Below, piece after piece: positions 1-5,283 of a DNA stretch of 5,525 nucleotides; position 1 is the stretch's first letter; every line of letters starts with the position of its first letter. Under the pieces are notes generated by a model. The model was not told the origin of the DNA and did not search any database. It saw nothing but the letters and a program-made list of their open reading frames with translations. Both the position numbers and the translations under genes were made by a program. Source of the DNA: Streptomyces violaceus (GTDB taxonomy: Bacteria; Actinomycetota; Actinomycetes; Streptomycetales; Streptomycetaceae); contig KL569113.1 in assembly GCA_000715635.1 (NCBI GenBank), positions 54,951 through 60,475 on the forward strand, read 5' to 3'.

Positions 1-1605
1 TCCGAAGACACCGTGGCGTCGGCGGGAGCGGCCTCTCCCGCCGACGCCACGGTCACCGAAGAGTCCGAGGACGACGGGGCCGGGGCCGAAGAGCCCGACG
101 CGGAACGCCCGTTCCGCATCGTCGCCGTCACCTCCTGTCCCACCGGCATCGCCCACACCTACATGGCGGCCGAGTCGCTGGAGAACGCCGGCCGTGAGGC
201 GGGCGTCGAGGTCACCGTCGAGACGCAGGGCTCGGCCGGCTTCACCCGGCTCGACCCGGAGGTCATCGCGGCGGCGGACGGCGTGATCTTCGCCCACGAC
301 GTGTCCGTACGGGAGAAGGACCGGTTCGCCGGCAAGCCGACCGTCGACGTCGGCGTGAAGGCGGGCATCAACCGTCCCGCCGAACTCATCGCCGAGGTCC
401 GCGAGAAGGCCGCGCGCGGCGAGGTCACCTCCGGCTCCCCGGGCACCACGCCCGTCGAGCGCACCGGCGACTCCGGCGAGGGCTACGGCACCAAGCTGCG
501 CAAGTGGCTGATGTCCGGCGTCAGTTACATGGTGCCGTTCGTCGCCGCGGGCGGTCTGCTGATCGCCCTCGGGTTCGCGATCGGCGGCTACAAGGTCGAC
601 AAGGCACCGTCGGTGATGGACCACTTCATGTGGATGCAGGCCGACAGCTGGGCGGCCCTGTTCTTCCAGATCGGCGGTGTCGCCTTCGGCTTCCTCGTCC
701 CGGTCCTGGCCGGCTACATCGCCTACGGCATGGCCGACCGGCCCGGCATCGTCCCCGGGTTCGTCGGCGGCATGATCGCGTTCAACATCAACGCCGGCTT
801 CCTCGGCGGCCTGGCGGCCGGTCTGATCGCCGGTGGCGTGGTGATCGCGATCCAGAAGGTGAACATCCCGGCGGCGCTGCGCGGCATCATGCCGGTGGTG
901 GTGATCCCGCTGATCTCCTCGGCGATCGTCGGGTTCCTGATGTTCGTCGTCATCGGCAAGCCCATCGCCGAGGCACAGAAGGGCATGACCGACTGGCTGA
1001 ACGGCCTGTCCGGCAGCAACGCCATCCTGCTCGGCGCCCTCCTCGGCCTGATGATGTGCTTCGACCTCGGCGGCCCGGTCAACAAGGTCGCCTACACCTT
1101 CGCCACGGCCGGCATCGCGGTGGCCAGCCCCAGCGACTCGGCGATGAAGATCATGGCCGCGGTGATGGCGGCCGGCATGGTCCCGCCGCTGGCCATGGCC
1201 CTGGCCACGACCGTGCGCGGCAAGCTCTTCAACCAGACCGAGCGCGAGAACGGCAAGGCCGCCTGGGTGCTCGGCGCCTCCTTCATCTCCGAGGGCGCGA
1301 TCCCGTTCGCCGCGGCCGACCCGCTGCGCGTCATCCCGGCCTCCATGGCGGGCGGCGCGATCACCGGCGCCCTGTCGATGGCCTTCGGCGCCACCCTGCG
1401 CGCTCCGCACGGCGGCATCTTCGTCGTCCCGCTGATCGGCAACCCGCTCCTCTACCTCGTCGCCATCGCCGCGGGCGTCTGCGTCACGACGGCCCTGGTG
1501 ATCGTCCTGAAGGGCATGCGCAAGCAGGCCCCCGGAGCCACCACGGCACCCGGAGAGGGCACCGCGGCCCCGGCGGCGGAGACCAAGCAGCCGGTGGCGG
1601 CGTGA
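1..1605 (+). CDS. fruA: Fructose-specific PTS permease, IIB and IIC domains (5' truncated by window edge)
   Basis: Membrane permease that imports fructose and phosphorylates it, probably to fructose-1-phosphate, using phosphate relayed from HPr through IIA and IIB. The reading frame is open at base 1, so the true start and any IIA domain lie upstream; the GTG at 13 is internal. The first ~37 codons form an Ala/Glu/Asp-rich linker. The IIB domain follows, with the phosphocysteine loop SCPTGIAHT (Cys codon 136-138). A second linker (~430-490) leads to the hydrophobic IIC domain (~500-1530), which has several membrane segments and the family landmarks FDLGGPVNK (1060-1086), EGAIPFAAAD (1291-1320) and PHGGIFV (1405-1425). 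The C-terminus is an Ala/Pro/Thr-rich tail ending at TGA 1603-1605. In Streptomyces fruA usually closes a fruR-fruK-fruA operon under FruR control; those genes are outside the window, so this context is inferred. No frameshift is visible. The domain assignment is very secure; the symbol rests on family resemblance. Confidence 0.95.
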   Translation, partial: SEDTVASAGAASPADATVTEESEDDGAGAEEPDAERPFRIVAVTSCPTGIAHTYMAAESLENAGREAGVEVTVETQGSAGFTRLDPEVIAAADGVIFAHDVSVREKDRFAGKPTVDVGVKAGINRPAELIAEVREKAARGEVTSGSPGTTPVERTGDSGEGYGTKLRKWLMSGVSYMVPFVAAGGLLIALGFAIGGYKVDKAPSVMDHFMWMQADSWAALFFQIGGVAFGFLVPVLAGYIAYGMADRPGIVPGFVGGMIAFNINAGFLGGLAAGLIAGGVVIAIQKVNIPAALRGIMPVVVIPLISSAIVGFLMFVVIGKPIAEAQKGMTDWLNGLSGSNAILLGALLGLMMCFDLGGPVNKVAYTFATAGIAVASPSDSAMKIMAAVMAAGMVPPLAMALATTVRGKLFNQTERENGKAAWVLGASFISEGAIPFAAADPLRVIPASMAGGAITGALSMAFGATLRAPHGGIFVVPLIGNPLLYLVAIAAGVCVTTALVIVLKGMRKQAPGATTAPGEGTAAPAAETKQPVAA

Positions 1606-1673
1606 CACCCGCTGCGGTCCGGTTTCGGGGTGTGTGAACCGTTCATGCCACCTGCGAGATAGATCACGAAAAT

Positions 1674-1703
1674 CACGGCCCGGGACCGAAGTCCCGGGCC
1701 GTG
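1674..1703. terminator. Bidirectional intrinsic terminator between fruA and the DUF6227-like gene
   Basis: A perfect 13-bp inverted repeat, CACGGCCCGGGAC / GTCCCGGGCCGTG, is separated by the 4-base loop CGAA. It starts 68 bases after the fruA stop. Read on the minus strand the loop becomes C(UUCG)G, an exceptionally stable tetraloop, and the stem is followed by A-TTTT-CG (plus 1668-1673), so it is a near-canonical intrinsic terminator for the minus-strand gene ending at 1875. On the plus strand no T-run follows (GTGTCTACTGG); termination of fruA there would rely on stem strength alone, which is common in actinobacteria. Confidence 0.8.
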
Positions 1704-1719
1704 GTGTCTACTGGAGCGC

Positions 1720-1878
1720 ATGCCTGAGCACGTCTCCCGGTGGCCCGAAGGCCACTCCCTCCCCGCTCTCCCGCAACAGCGGCAGACAGGCCCCCGGTCG
1801 GAGTCCGTGGAGCTGACCACGGAGGAGAGAGACGCCTTCACCGAGCTGGTGCGCCGACTCGGCGACAGAGAAGCCTAG
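1720..1878 (+). CDS. Possible small protein of 52 residues, unknown function
   Basis: An ATG-initiated ORF of 52 codons ending in TAG at 1876-1878. Counting by hand, 43 of 52 codons end in G or C (about 83 percent), as expected for Streptomyces coding sequence, although two AGA codons are unusual. The protein has a Pro/Gln/Arg-rich first half and an acidic second half, TTEERDAFTELVRRLGDREA, that reads like an amphipathic helix. I recognise no domain. Its stop overlaps the stop of the facing gene by four bases (CTAG, 1875-1878). Against it: GGAG (1713-1716) sits only three bases before the ATG, a strong hairpin ends 16 bases upstream leaving little room for a promoter, a second hairpin lies inside codons 7-12, and the whole ORF would be antisense to the 3' untranslated end of the minus-strand transcript. 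A shorter form from GTG 1807 is possible. It may be real or a chance ORF. Confidence 0.42.
   Translation: MPEHVSRWPEGHSLPALPQQRQTGPRSESVELTTEERDAFTELVRRLGDREA
1740..1755 (-). other. Second UUCG-type hairpin, possible auxiliary terminator
   Basis: A perfect 6-bp inverted repeat, GTGGCC / GGCCAC, around the loop CGAA. On the minus strand it gives C(UUCG)G, the same tetraloop as the larger hairpin at 1674-1703. It lies in the 3' region of the minus-strand DUF6227-like transcript, upstream of the main terminator. No T-run follows it on the minus strand, so alone it would be a pause or RNA-stability element rather than a classical terminator. Confidence 0.4.
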
Positions 1879-2621
1879 GAAACCTGCGCCGCCCGCCGCT
1901 CCATCGCCTCACGCGCCGCGTCCTCGCTGACGTACACCTCACACATGTGCCGCCCGTCCGGCGTCGCCGTGTGCTCGACCTCCCAGAGGGAGAGCTCCTC
2001 GCCGTCCCGCAGCAGGAACGCGTGCTCGTAGAGCGAGAAGCCCAGCCCCGCCCGGCCGGCGCGGCAGGGGCGGCCGAAGGCCTGGGTGATCTGGTGGCCG
2101 GACGCCGTGGCCAGCAGGGCCGCCGTGTCCGCGCCCGGCCGGTCCGTGTTCTCCGCCCGGCGCAGTAAACGGCGCGCGTGGTCCGCCGAGTCGTCGCCGG
2201 CATATGCGTGCCGGGGCACGGGGACCGGTGACAGCTGCACCGTCACCGGCAGTTCGAAGTCGGGTGTGTCCGGCGGCAGCGGCAGACGCGCGGTCGCGGC
2301 CCGCAGCTCCTCCTCGTCCACGTAGACCTCGTGCTGCGGTTCGCTGCCCGGAGCGGTGTTGTGGACGAGCTCCCAGAGCGTGAGCGCCGAACCGTCGGCG
2401 AGCAGCCACGTGTGCCGGTACGTCTCCCGGTGCAGGCCCGCGCTGTGGTGCGCGGAGTGCAGCGAACCGTCGTGCGCCAGCGCGCAGTCCAGCCGCCTTA
2501 TCGTCTCGTCCGGTAGCTCGAAGGAATTCAGGGCGCGGCCGAGGAGTCGCGCGAGGTGCTCCTCCGGAGACTCGGGCGAGTCGTGGGGTTCGTACGCTGC
2601 CGTCTCGTACGGAACGCTCAA
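1875..2621 (-). CDS. DUF6227-like protein of unknown function, two-repeat architecture
   Basis: A 248-residue protein with no signal peptide or membrane segment, so probably cytoplasmic. I recall it as a Streptomyces-type DUF6227 protein; its function is unknown. It consists of two related halves. Residues 70-110 and 200-240 align without gaps at about 18 of 41 identities (shared pattern H..LL.DG..L.LWE..H...P......EVYV.E), and each is preceded by a helix with a shared H..RLL.RA pattern (22-30 and 148-156). A Pro-rich segment (~113-138) links the halves. The start is TTG at 2621, supported by GGGAG five bases upstream and by the absence of any in-frame ATG before residue 226. Codon 152 is TTA (2166-2168), the rare leucine codon read by the bldA tRNA in Streptomyces, and Ile41 uses rare ATA. 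The stop overlaps that of a facing small ORF. Lacking catalytic-looking motifs, it resembles a binding or regulatory protein; that is a guess. Confidence 0.9.
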   Translation of the reverse strand: MSVPYETAAYEPHDSPESPEEHLARLLGRALNSFELPDETIRRLDCALAHDGSLHSAHHSAGLHRETYRHTWLLADGSALTLWELVHNTAPGSEPQHEVYVDEEELRAATARLPLPPDTPDFELPVTVQLSPVPVPRHAYAGDDSADHARRLLRRAENTDRPGADTAALLATASGHQITQAFGRPCRAGRAGLGFSLYEHAFLLRDGEELSLWEVEHTATPDGRHMCEVYVSEDAAREAMERRAAQVS

Positions 2622-2644
2622 GGTTTCTCCCGGCGTTGCTGCAT
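2618..2644 (-). CDS. Possible 8-residue leader ORF overlapping the DUF6227-like start
   Basis: On the minus strand, ATG at 2644-2642 opens a nine-codon frame encoding MQQRREKP and closing at TGA (2620-2618). Its stop shares two bases with the TTG start of the main gene in the arrangement TTGA, which is typical of translational coupling. A Shine-Dalgarno-like AAGGTGA (2652-2646) stands just upstream of the ATG. The ribosome site of the main gene lies inside the leader. An ORF this short can arise by chance, and there is no direct evidence of translation. Confidence 0.3.
   Translation of the reverse strand: MQQRREKP
2627..2631 (-). promoter_or_regulatory. Ribosome binding site that decides the TTG start of the DUF6227-like gene
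   Basis: On the minus strand GGGAG is followed by the five-base spacer AAACC and then TTG (2621-2619). This spacing is near ideal. No ATG or GTG in the same frame lies close by, so the TTG start is favoured. Confidence 0.7.
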
Positions 2645-2662
2645 GTCACCTTGTGGGTGCAT

Positions 2663-2668
2663 ACCGTA
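2663..2668 (-). promoter_or_regulatory. Candidate -10 element for the DUF6227-like gene
   Basis: The minus strand reads TACGGT here, close to the streptomycete housekeeping -10 pattern TANNNT. It would place the transcription start near 2655, just ahead of the leader-ORF ribosome site. No good -35 is present: CGGACA matches TTGACA at four of six bases but with a 19-base spacer, and it lies within the palindrome at 2679-2693. An activator-dependent or repressed promoter would fit. Confidence 0.3.
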
Positions 2669-2678
2669 GCCCCTCGGT

Positions 2679-2693
2679 CGGACATCATGTCCG
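2679..2693. promoter_or_regulatory. 15-bp palindrome, candidate operator upstream of the DUF6227-like gene
   Basis: CGGACAT-C-ATGTCCG is a perfect inverted repeat with 7-bp arms and a single central base. Outer CGGT (2675-2678) and ACCG (2697-2700) are also complementary if GGA (2694-2696) is bulged. The element sits where the -35 region would be for the candidate promoter at 2663-2668, a usual operator position. I cannot match it to a named regulator. Confidence 0.5.
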
Positions 2694-2726
2694 GGAACCG
2701 AGAAAACGTACGTCCAGGAAAACGCG

Positions 2727-2757
2727 CGGGCCGCGCGAAAAGTTCCCGCGCGGCCCG
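2727..2757 (-). terminator. Distal terminator of the L,D-transpeptidase gene
   Basis: An 11-bp perfect stem, CGGGCCGCGCG / CGCGCGGCCCG, with a nine-base loop lies 44 bases past the transpeptidase stop. On the minus strand it is followed by CGCG and then TTTT. An alternative 8-bp pairing (2723-2730 with 2745-2752) competes with the main stem. Together with the hairpin at 2772-2787 it would insulate the next gene from read-through. Confidence 0.7.
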
Positions 2758-2771
2758 GTCGATCCGTCAAA

Positions 2772-2787
2772 AACCCCAGTTGGGGTT
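2772..2787 (-). terminator. Proximal intrinsic terminator of the L,D-transpeptidase gene
   Basis: On the minus strand AACCCC-AACT-GGGGTT forms a 6-bp stem, immediately followed by TTT, giving a run of five T. It starts 13 bases after the TGA of the transpeptidase gene. A stem with a clear T-run is the classical factor-independent design and is uncommonly clean for such a GC-rich genome. Confidence 0.8.
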
Positions 2788-2800
2788 GTACTTCAGCTGC

Positions 2801-4018
2801 TCACGACTCGCTGCCGGCGACCCACTGGCTCCACGCCATGTTCCAGCCGTTGAGCCCGTTGTCCGGGGCCACCGTCTTGTCGGGGGAGTTCTTGACGATC
2901 ACCACGTCGCCGATGAGCGAGTTGTCGTAGAACCACTTGGAGGGAGTGCTGCCCCCTGCGCCCTGGACGTCCGCGAGGCCGACGCAGCCGTGGCTGGTGC
3001 CCTGACGCCCGAAGGGCGGATTGCCCTTGTTGTACCAGTAGTTGCCGTGGATGAAGGTGCCGGACGTCGTCAGGCGCATCGCATGCGGCACGTCCGGGAT
3101 GTCGTACTCACCGCCCAGCCCGACCGTCCGGCTGTTCATCCGGGTCTGCACGAACTTCTCGGAGATCACCATCTGCCCGTTGTAGGTGGTGTGCTCCGGG
3201 CTGCCCGCCGAGATCGGGATCGTCTTGATGGTCTTGCCGTCCCGGACGACCGTCATGGTCTGCGTGTTGACGTCGACCGTGGAGACCTGCGAGCGCCCGA
3301 CGGTGAAGGTGACCGTCTTCTTCTGCACGCCGTAGACGCCGTCCGCGCCCTCGACCCCGTCCAGGTCGATCTTCATCGTCACCTTGGAGCCGGCCTTCCA
3401 GTACTCCTCCGGCCGGAAGTCGAGCCGCTGCCCGTTGAACCAGTGCCCGACCACCTTCTGCCCGCTGCTGGAGGTGACCGTGATGCGCGACTGCACGGCC
3501 TTCCGCTCGGTGATGGCCTTGTCGAAGGTGAACGACACCGGCATGCCCGCGCCGACCGTGGTGCCGTTGTCCGGCGTGTACGTCCCGATGAAGCTGTTCG
3601 ACGTCGACACCGTCGTGAAGATCGAGTTGGCCGCGGCCGTCCGGCCGTCCGTGTCCTTCGCGGTCGCCGATATCTGGTACTTCGTCCCGCGCTCCAACTG
3701 CTCCTTCGGCTTCCACGCCTTGCCGTCGGAGGAGATCGAGCCCGGCACGGCCTGACCGCCGCCCGCCACCGTCATCTTCACGTCGGTCAGCTTCCCGTCG
3801 CTGACCTTCACACCGGTCGAGTTGATGGACGCGCCGGTCGAACCGTCCTTCGCCGAGATGGCGATCTTCGCGACGGACGTATTGCCCGTGCCCTTGCCGC
3901 CCTTGGCGTCGTCATCGGCGTTCGCGCTGCCCCCGCAGGCGGTGAGCGTCAGGGCGCCGACCATCAGGGCGGCACAGGCCCCCAGTGTGCGCCGCGCAGA
4001 AATGTCCGGCGTTGTCAC
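2801..4018 (-). CDS. Lipoprotein L,D-transpeptidase with Ig-like domains (YkuD catalytic domain)
   Basis: A 405-residue cell-envelope enzyme predicted to form 3-3 cross-links in peptidoglycan, or to attach proteins to it, by attacking tetrapeptide stems through an active-site cysteine. It begins with an Arg-Arg n-region and a hydrophobic stretch ending in lipobox LTAC (Cys28), so it should be anchored to the outer face of the membrane. A Gly/Asp/Lys linker follows, then two beta-rich Ig-like modules (~48-138 and ~140-242) resembling those of mycobacterial LdtMt2. The YkuD domain (~244-376) carries HGN (His324) and SHGC (Ser342-His343-Gly344-Cys345), the catalytic signature. A Trp-rich tail closes the protein. 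The GTG start at 4018 is chosen for the GGGAG six bases upstream and the signal peptide it opens; an in-frame ATG at 4123 would add an unlikely hydrophilic extension. SHGC is followed by VGL rather than the frequent V(R/N). Two terminators follow, so it is probably the last or only gene of its transcript. Confidence 0.95.
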   Translation of the reverse strand: MTTPDISARRTLGACAALMVGALTLTACGGSANADDDAKGGKGTGNTSVAKIAISAKDGSTGASINSTGVKVSDGKLTDVKMTVAGGGQAVPGSISSDGKAWKPKEQLERGTKYQISATAKDTDGRTAAANSIFTTVSTSNSFIGTYTPDNGTTVGAGMPVSFTFDKAITERKAVQSRITVTSSSGQKVVGHWFNGQRLDFRPEEYWKAGSKVTMKIDLDGVEGADGVYGVQKKTVTFTVGRSQVSTVDVNTQTMTVVRDGKTIKTIPISAGSPEHTTYNGQMVISEKFVQTRMNSRTVGLGGEYDIPDVPHAMRLTTSGTFIHGNYWYNKGNPPFGRQGTSHGCVGLADVQGAGGSTPSKWFYDNSLIGDVVIVKNSPDKTVAPDNGLNGWNMAWSQWVAGSES

Positions 4019-4024
4019 GGGCTG

Positions 4025-4029
4025 CTCCC
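4025..4029 (-). promoter_or_regulatory. Ribosome binding site of the L,D-transpeptidase gene
   Basis: GGGAG on the minus strand, six bases (CAGCCC) before the GTG at 4018. It selects this start over the in-frame ATG at 4123. Confidence 0.75.
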
Positions 4030-4067
4030 AGTTCGTGTGATGTGAGTGATCCGCTCCAGTACGTGAA

Positions 4068-4098
4068 GGAAGAGGGGCCCGGCGGCCGTTCGGGTTCC
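4068..4098 (-). promoter_or_regulatory. Weak candidate ECF-sigma (SigE-like) promoter for the L,D-transpeptidase gene
   Basis: The minus strand carries GGAAC (4098-4094) and, 20 bases on, TCTTCC (4073-4068), recalling the GGAAC / TCT pattern of envelope-stress ECF sigma factors. A cell-wall gene would be a sensible target. The spacing is about two bases longer than usual, so this is only a suggestion. It would give a leader of roughly 40 bases. Confidence 0.2.
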
Positions 4099-4136
4099 GT
4101 CCGACCGCCAGGAACGACATCACCGTTACAGTGCCG

Positions 4137-4147
4137 GGACAATGTCC
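4137..4147. repeat. Short palindrome GGACA-A-TGTCC in the intergenic region
   Basis: A perfect 5-bp inverted repeat with one central base, lying between the S58 hydrolase stop (4185) and the transpeptidase start (4018). Its arms match the inner arms of the palindrome at 2679-2693 (GGACAT-C-ATGTCC), differing by the loss of one base pair next to the centre. It could be a binding site or chance. Confidence 0.3.
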
Positions 4148-4161
4148 GGCGGTGCTGTGGA

Positions 4162-4174
4162 ACCGCTGTGCGGT
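4162..4174 (-). terminator. Weak hairpin after the S58 hydrolase gene
   Basis: ACCGC-TGT-GCGGT forms a 5-bp stem about ten bases past the hydrolase stop, extendable by GG/CC across one mismatch. There is no T-run, so transcripts may read on into the transpeptidase gene. Confidence 0.25.
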
Positions 4175-4184
4175 GCCCGGCCGT

Positions 4185-5225
4185 TCAGCGGCCCGCGTAC
4201 AACTCCCCGTACGAAGGCCACGCCCCGCCCGGACCGTCGACCGACTCGGCGGCGCGCACCGCCCGTACGATCGCGCGGGTCACCACATCGGCGCCCGCCG
4301 CGAGGACCTCGTTGAGGGCGAGCGGGTTCGCGGCGTCCAGGGCGCGCTCTCCCGTCGCCAGCGTGAAAACCGTGTCCCCGTCGTTGAGGAGATGCACCGG
4401 CCGCACCGCGCGGGCGATGCCGTCGTGAGCCGTGCCAGCCAGCTTCTGCGCCTGCGCCTTCGACAGATCCGCGTCCGTGGCGACCACCGCGAGCGTGGTG
4501 TTGAGCGGCGGAGGCGCGCTCCTCGCGGCCGTCTCGGCGAGGCGCCGCCGCGCGGCATCGTGGACCTCCGCCTCCGGGTACTCCACCCGCCCCTGGAACA
4601 ACTCCCCGTACAGCACCCCCGTCTCCGGATCCACCGTCGAACCCGCCGCGTTGGCCACCACCAGCGCGGCCACCGTGACACCCGAGCCGAGCACCGTGCT
4701 CGCGCTGCCGATGCCGCCCTTCACCACCCCGGTCACCGCCCCCGTGCCGGCGCCCACGCACCCCTGGGCCACCCGCGCGCCGAGCTCGCTCGCCGCTGCC
4801 GCCTCGACCGCGGCCCGGCCGGTGGCCGCGTCCGGCCGGGCCCGGAAGTCGCCGCCCCGCCCCAGATCGAAGACACACGCGGCCGGCACCACCGGCACGA
4901 CATGCGCCGGGTCCGCCCCGACCCGGATCCCGCGCCCCCGTTCCTCCAGCCAGGCCATCACCCCCGAGGCCGCGTCCAGCCCGTAGGCGCTGCCGCCGGT
5001 CAGCACGATCGCCTCGACCTTCCGCACCACGTTGCGCGGGTCGAGCGCGTCCGTCTCCTTGGTACCGGGGCCACCACCCCGCACGTCCACGGCGGCCACG
5101 GCACCGCCCTCCGGGGCGAGCACGACCGTGGTGCCGGTGAGCCAGCCGTCGCCGACGCGGGTCGCGTGCCCCACGCGCAGGCCGGAGACATCCGTCAGAG
5201 CGTCCACCAGAGCGTCAACTGTCAT
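4185..5225 (-). CDS. S58/P1-family self-processing hydrolase (DmpA/ThnT-like)
   Basis: A 346-residue member of the DmpA fold family, which includes aminopeptidases, beta-aminopeptidases and the pantetheine hydrolase ThnT. These are made as single chains that cleave themselves to expose an N-terminal Ser or Thr nucleophile. Visible landmarks are LRVGHAT (16-22), VDVRGGGPGTKETD (47-59), LTGGSAYGLDAASGVM (75-90), GAGTGAV (158-164), KGGIGSAS (169-176) and the NTTLAVVATDA segment (242-252). By analogy with ThnT, cleavage is expected between Asn242 and Thr243, giving a ~26 kDa alpha and ~11 kDa beta chain. Cys156 stands where DmpA has an oxyanion-hole Asn (GNVG...). There is no signal peptide, so it is probably cytoplasmic. 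The ATG start at 5225 fits the family N-terminus but has no clear Shine-Dalgarno; upstream in-frame sequence is Arg/Trp-rich and looks non-coding. The substrate is unknown. The gene lies 58 bp downstream of a membrane-protein gene on the same strand. Confidence 0.9.
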   Translation of the reverse strand: MTVDALVDALTDVSGLRVGHATRVGDGWLTGTTVVLAPEGGAVAAVDVRGGGPGTKETDALDPRNVVRKVEAIVLTGGSAYGLDAASGVMAWLEERGRGIRVGADPAHVVPVVPAACVFDLGRGGDFRARPDAATGRAAVEAAAASELGARVAQGCVGAGTGAVTGVVKGGIGSASTVLGSGVTVAALVVANAAGSTVDPETGVLYGELFQGRVEYPEAEVHDAARRRLAETAARSAPPPLNTTLAVVATDADLSKAQAQKLAGTAHDGIARAVRPVHLLNDGDTVFTLATGERALDAANPLALNEVLAAGADVVTRAIVRAVRAAESVDGPGGAWPSYGELYAGR

Positions 5226-5283
5226 GGCGCCCAGTCTTGTCCAGTCGTCGGCTCTCGCGGGTGTACCGGGCCGGGCGACGCCG

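Noticed and set aside
504..1637. Second plus-strand frame overlapping fruA
   Set aside because: Arg/Gly-rich shadow in the +2 frame of a clear IIC membrane domain.
1633..1647. CRP-like or LexA-like palindrome TGAAC-C-GTTCA after fruA
   Set aside because: The arms are only 5 bp (1635-1645), the spacing does not fit the CRP (N6) or actinobacterial LexA (GAAC-N4-GTTC) patterns, and it lies downstream of fruA with no clear promoter beside it.
2636..4045. Long plus-strand open frame opposite the L,D-transpeptidase gene
   Set aside because: The product is Arg/His/Gly/Ala-rich and low in complexity, a typical shadow of a GC-rich gene; the minus frame has a lipobox, SHGC motif and proper ribosome site.
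4001..4154. Direct repeat AATGTCCGGCG at 4001-4011 and 4141-4151
   Set aside because: One copy lies inside transpeptidase codons and the related ATGTCCGGCG also occurs inside fruA (511-520), so it looks like a chance GC-rich word rather than a regulatory repeat.
4019..4184. Possible cyclic-di-AMP (ydaO-type) riboswitch ahead of the cell-wall gene
   Set aside because: Such riboswitches control some Streptomyces wall-lytic genes, but this leader is short and I could not find the conserved paired core.
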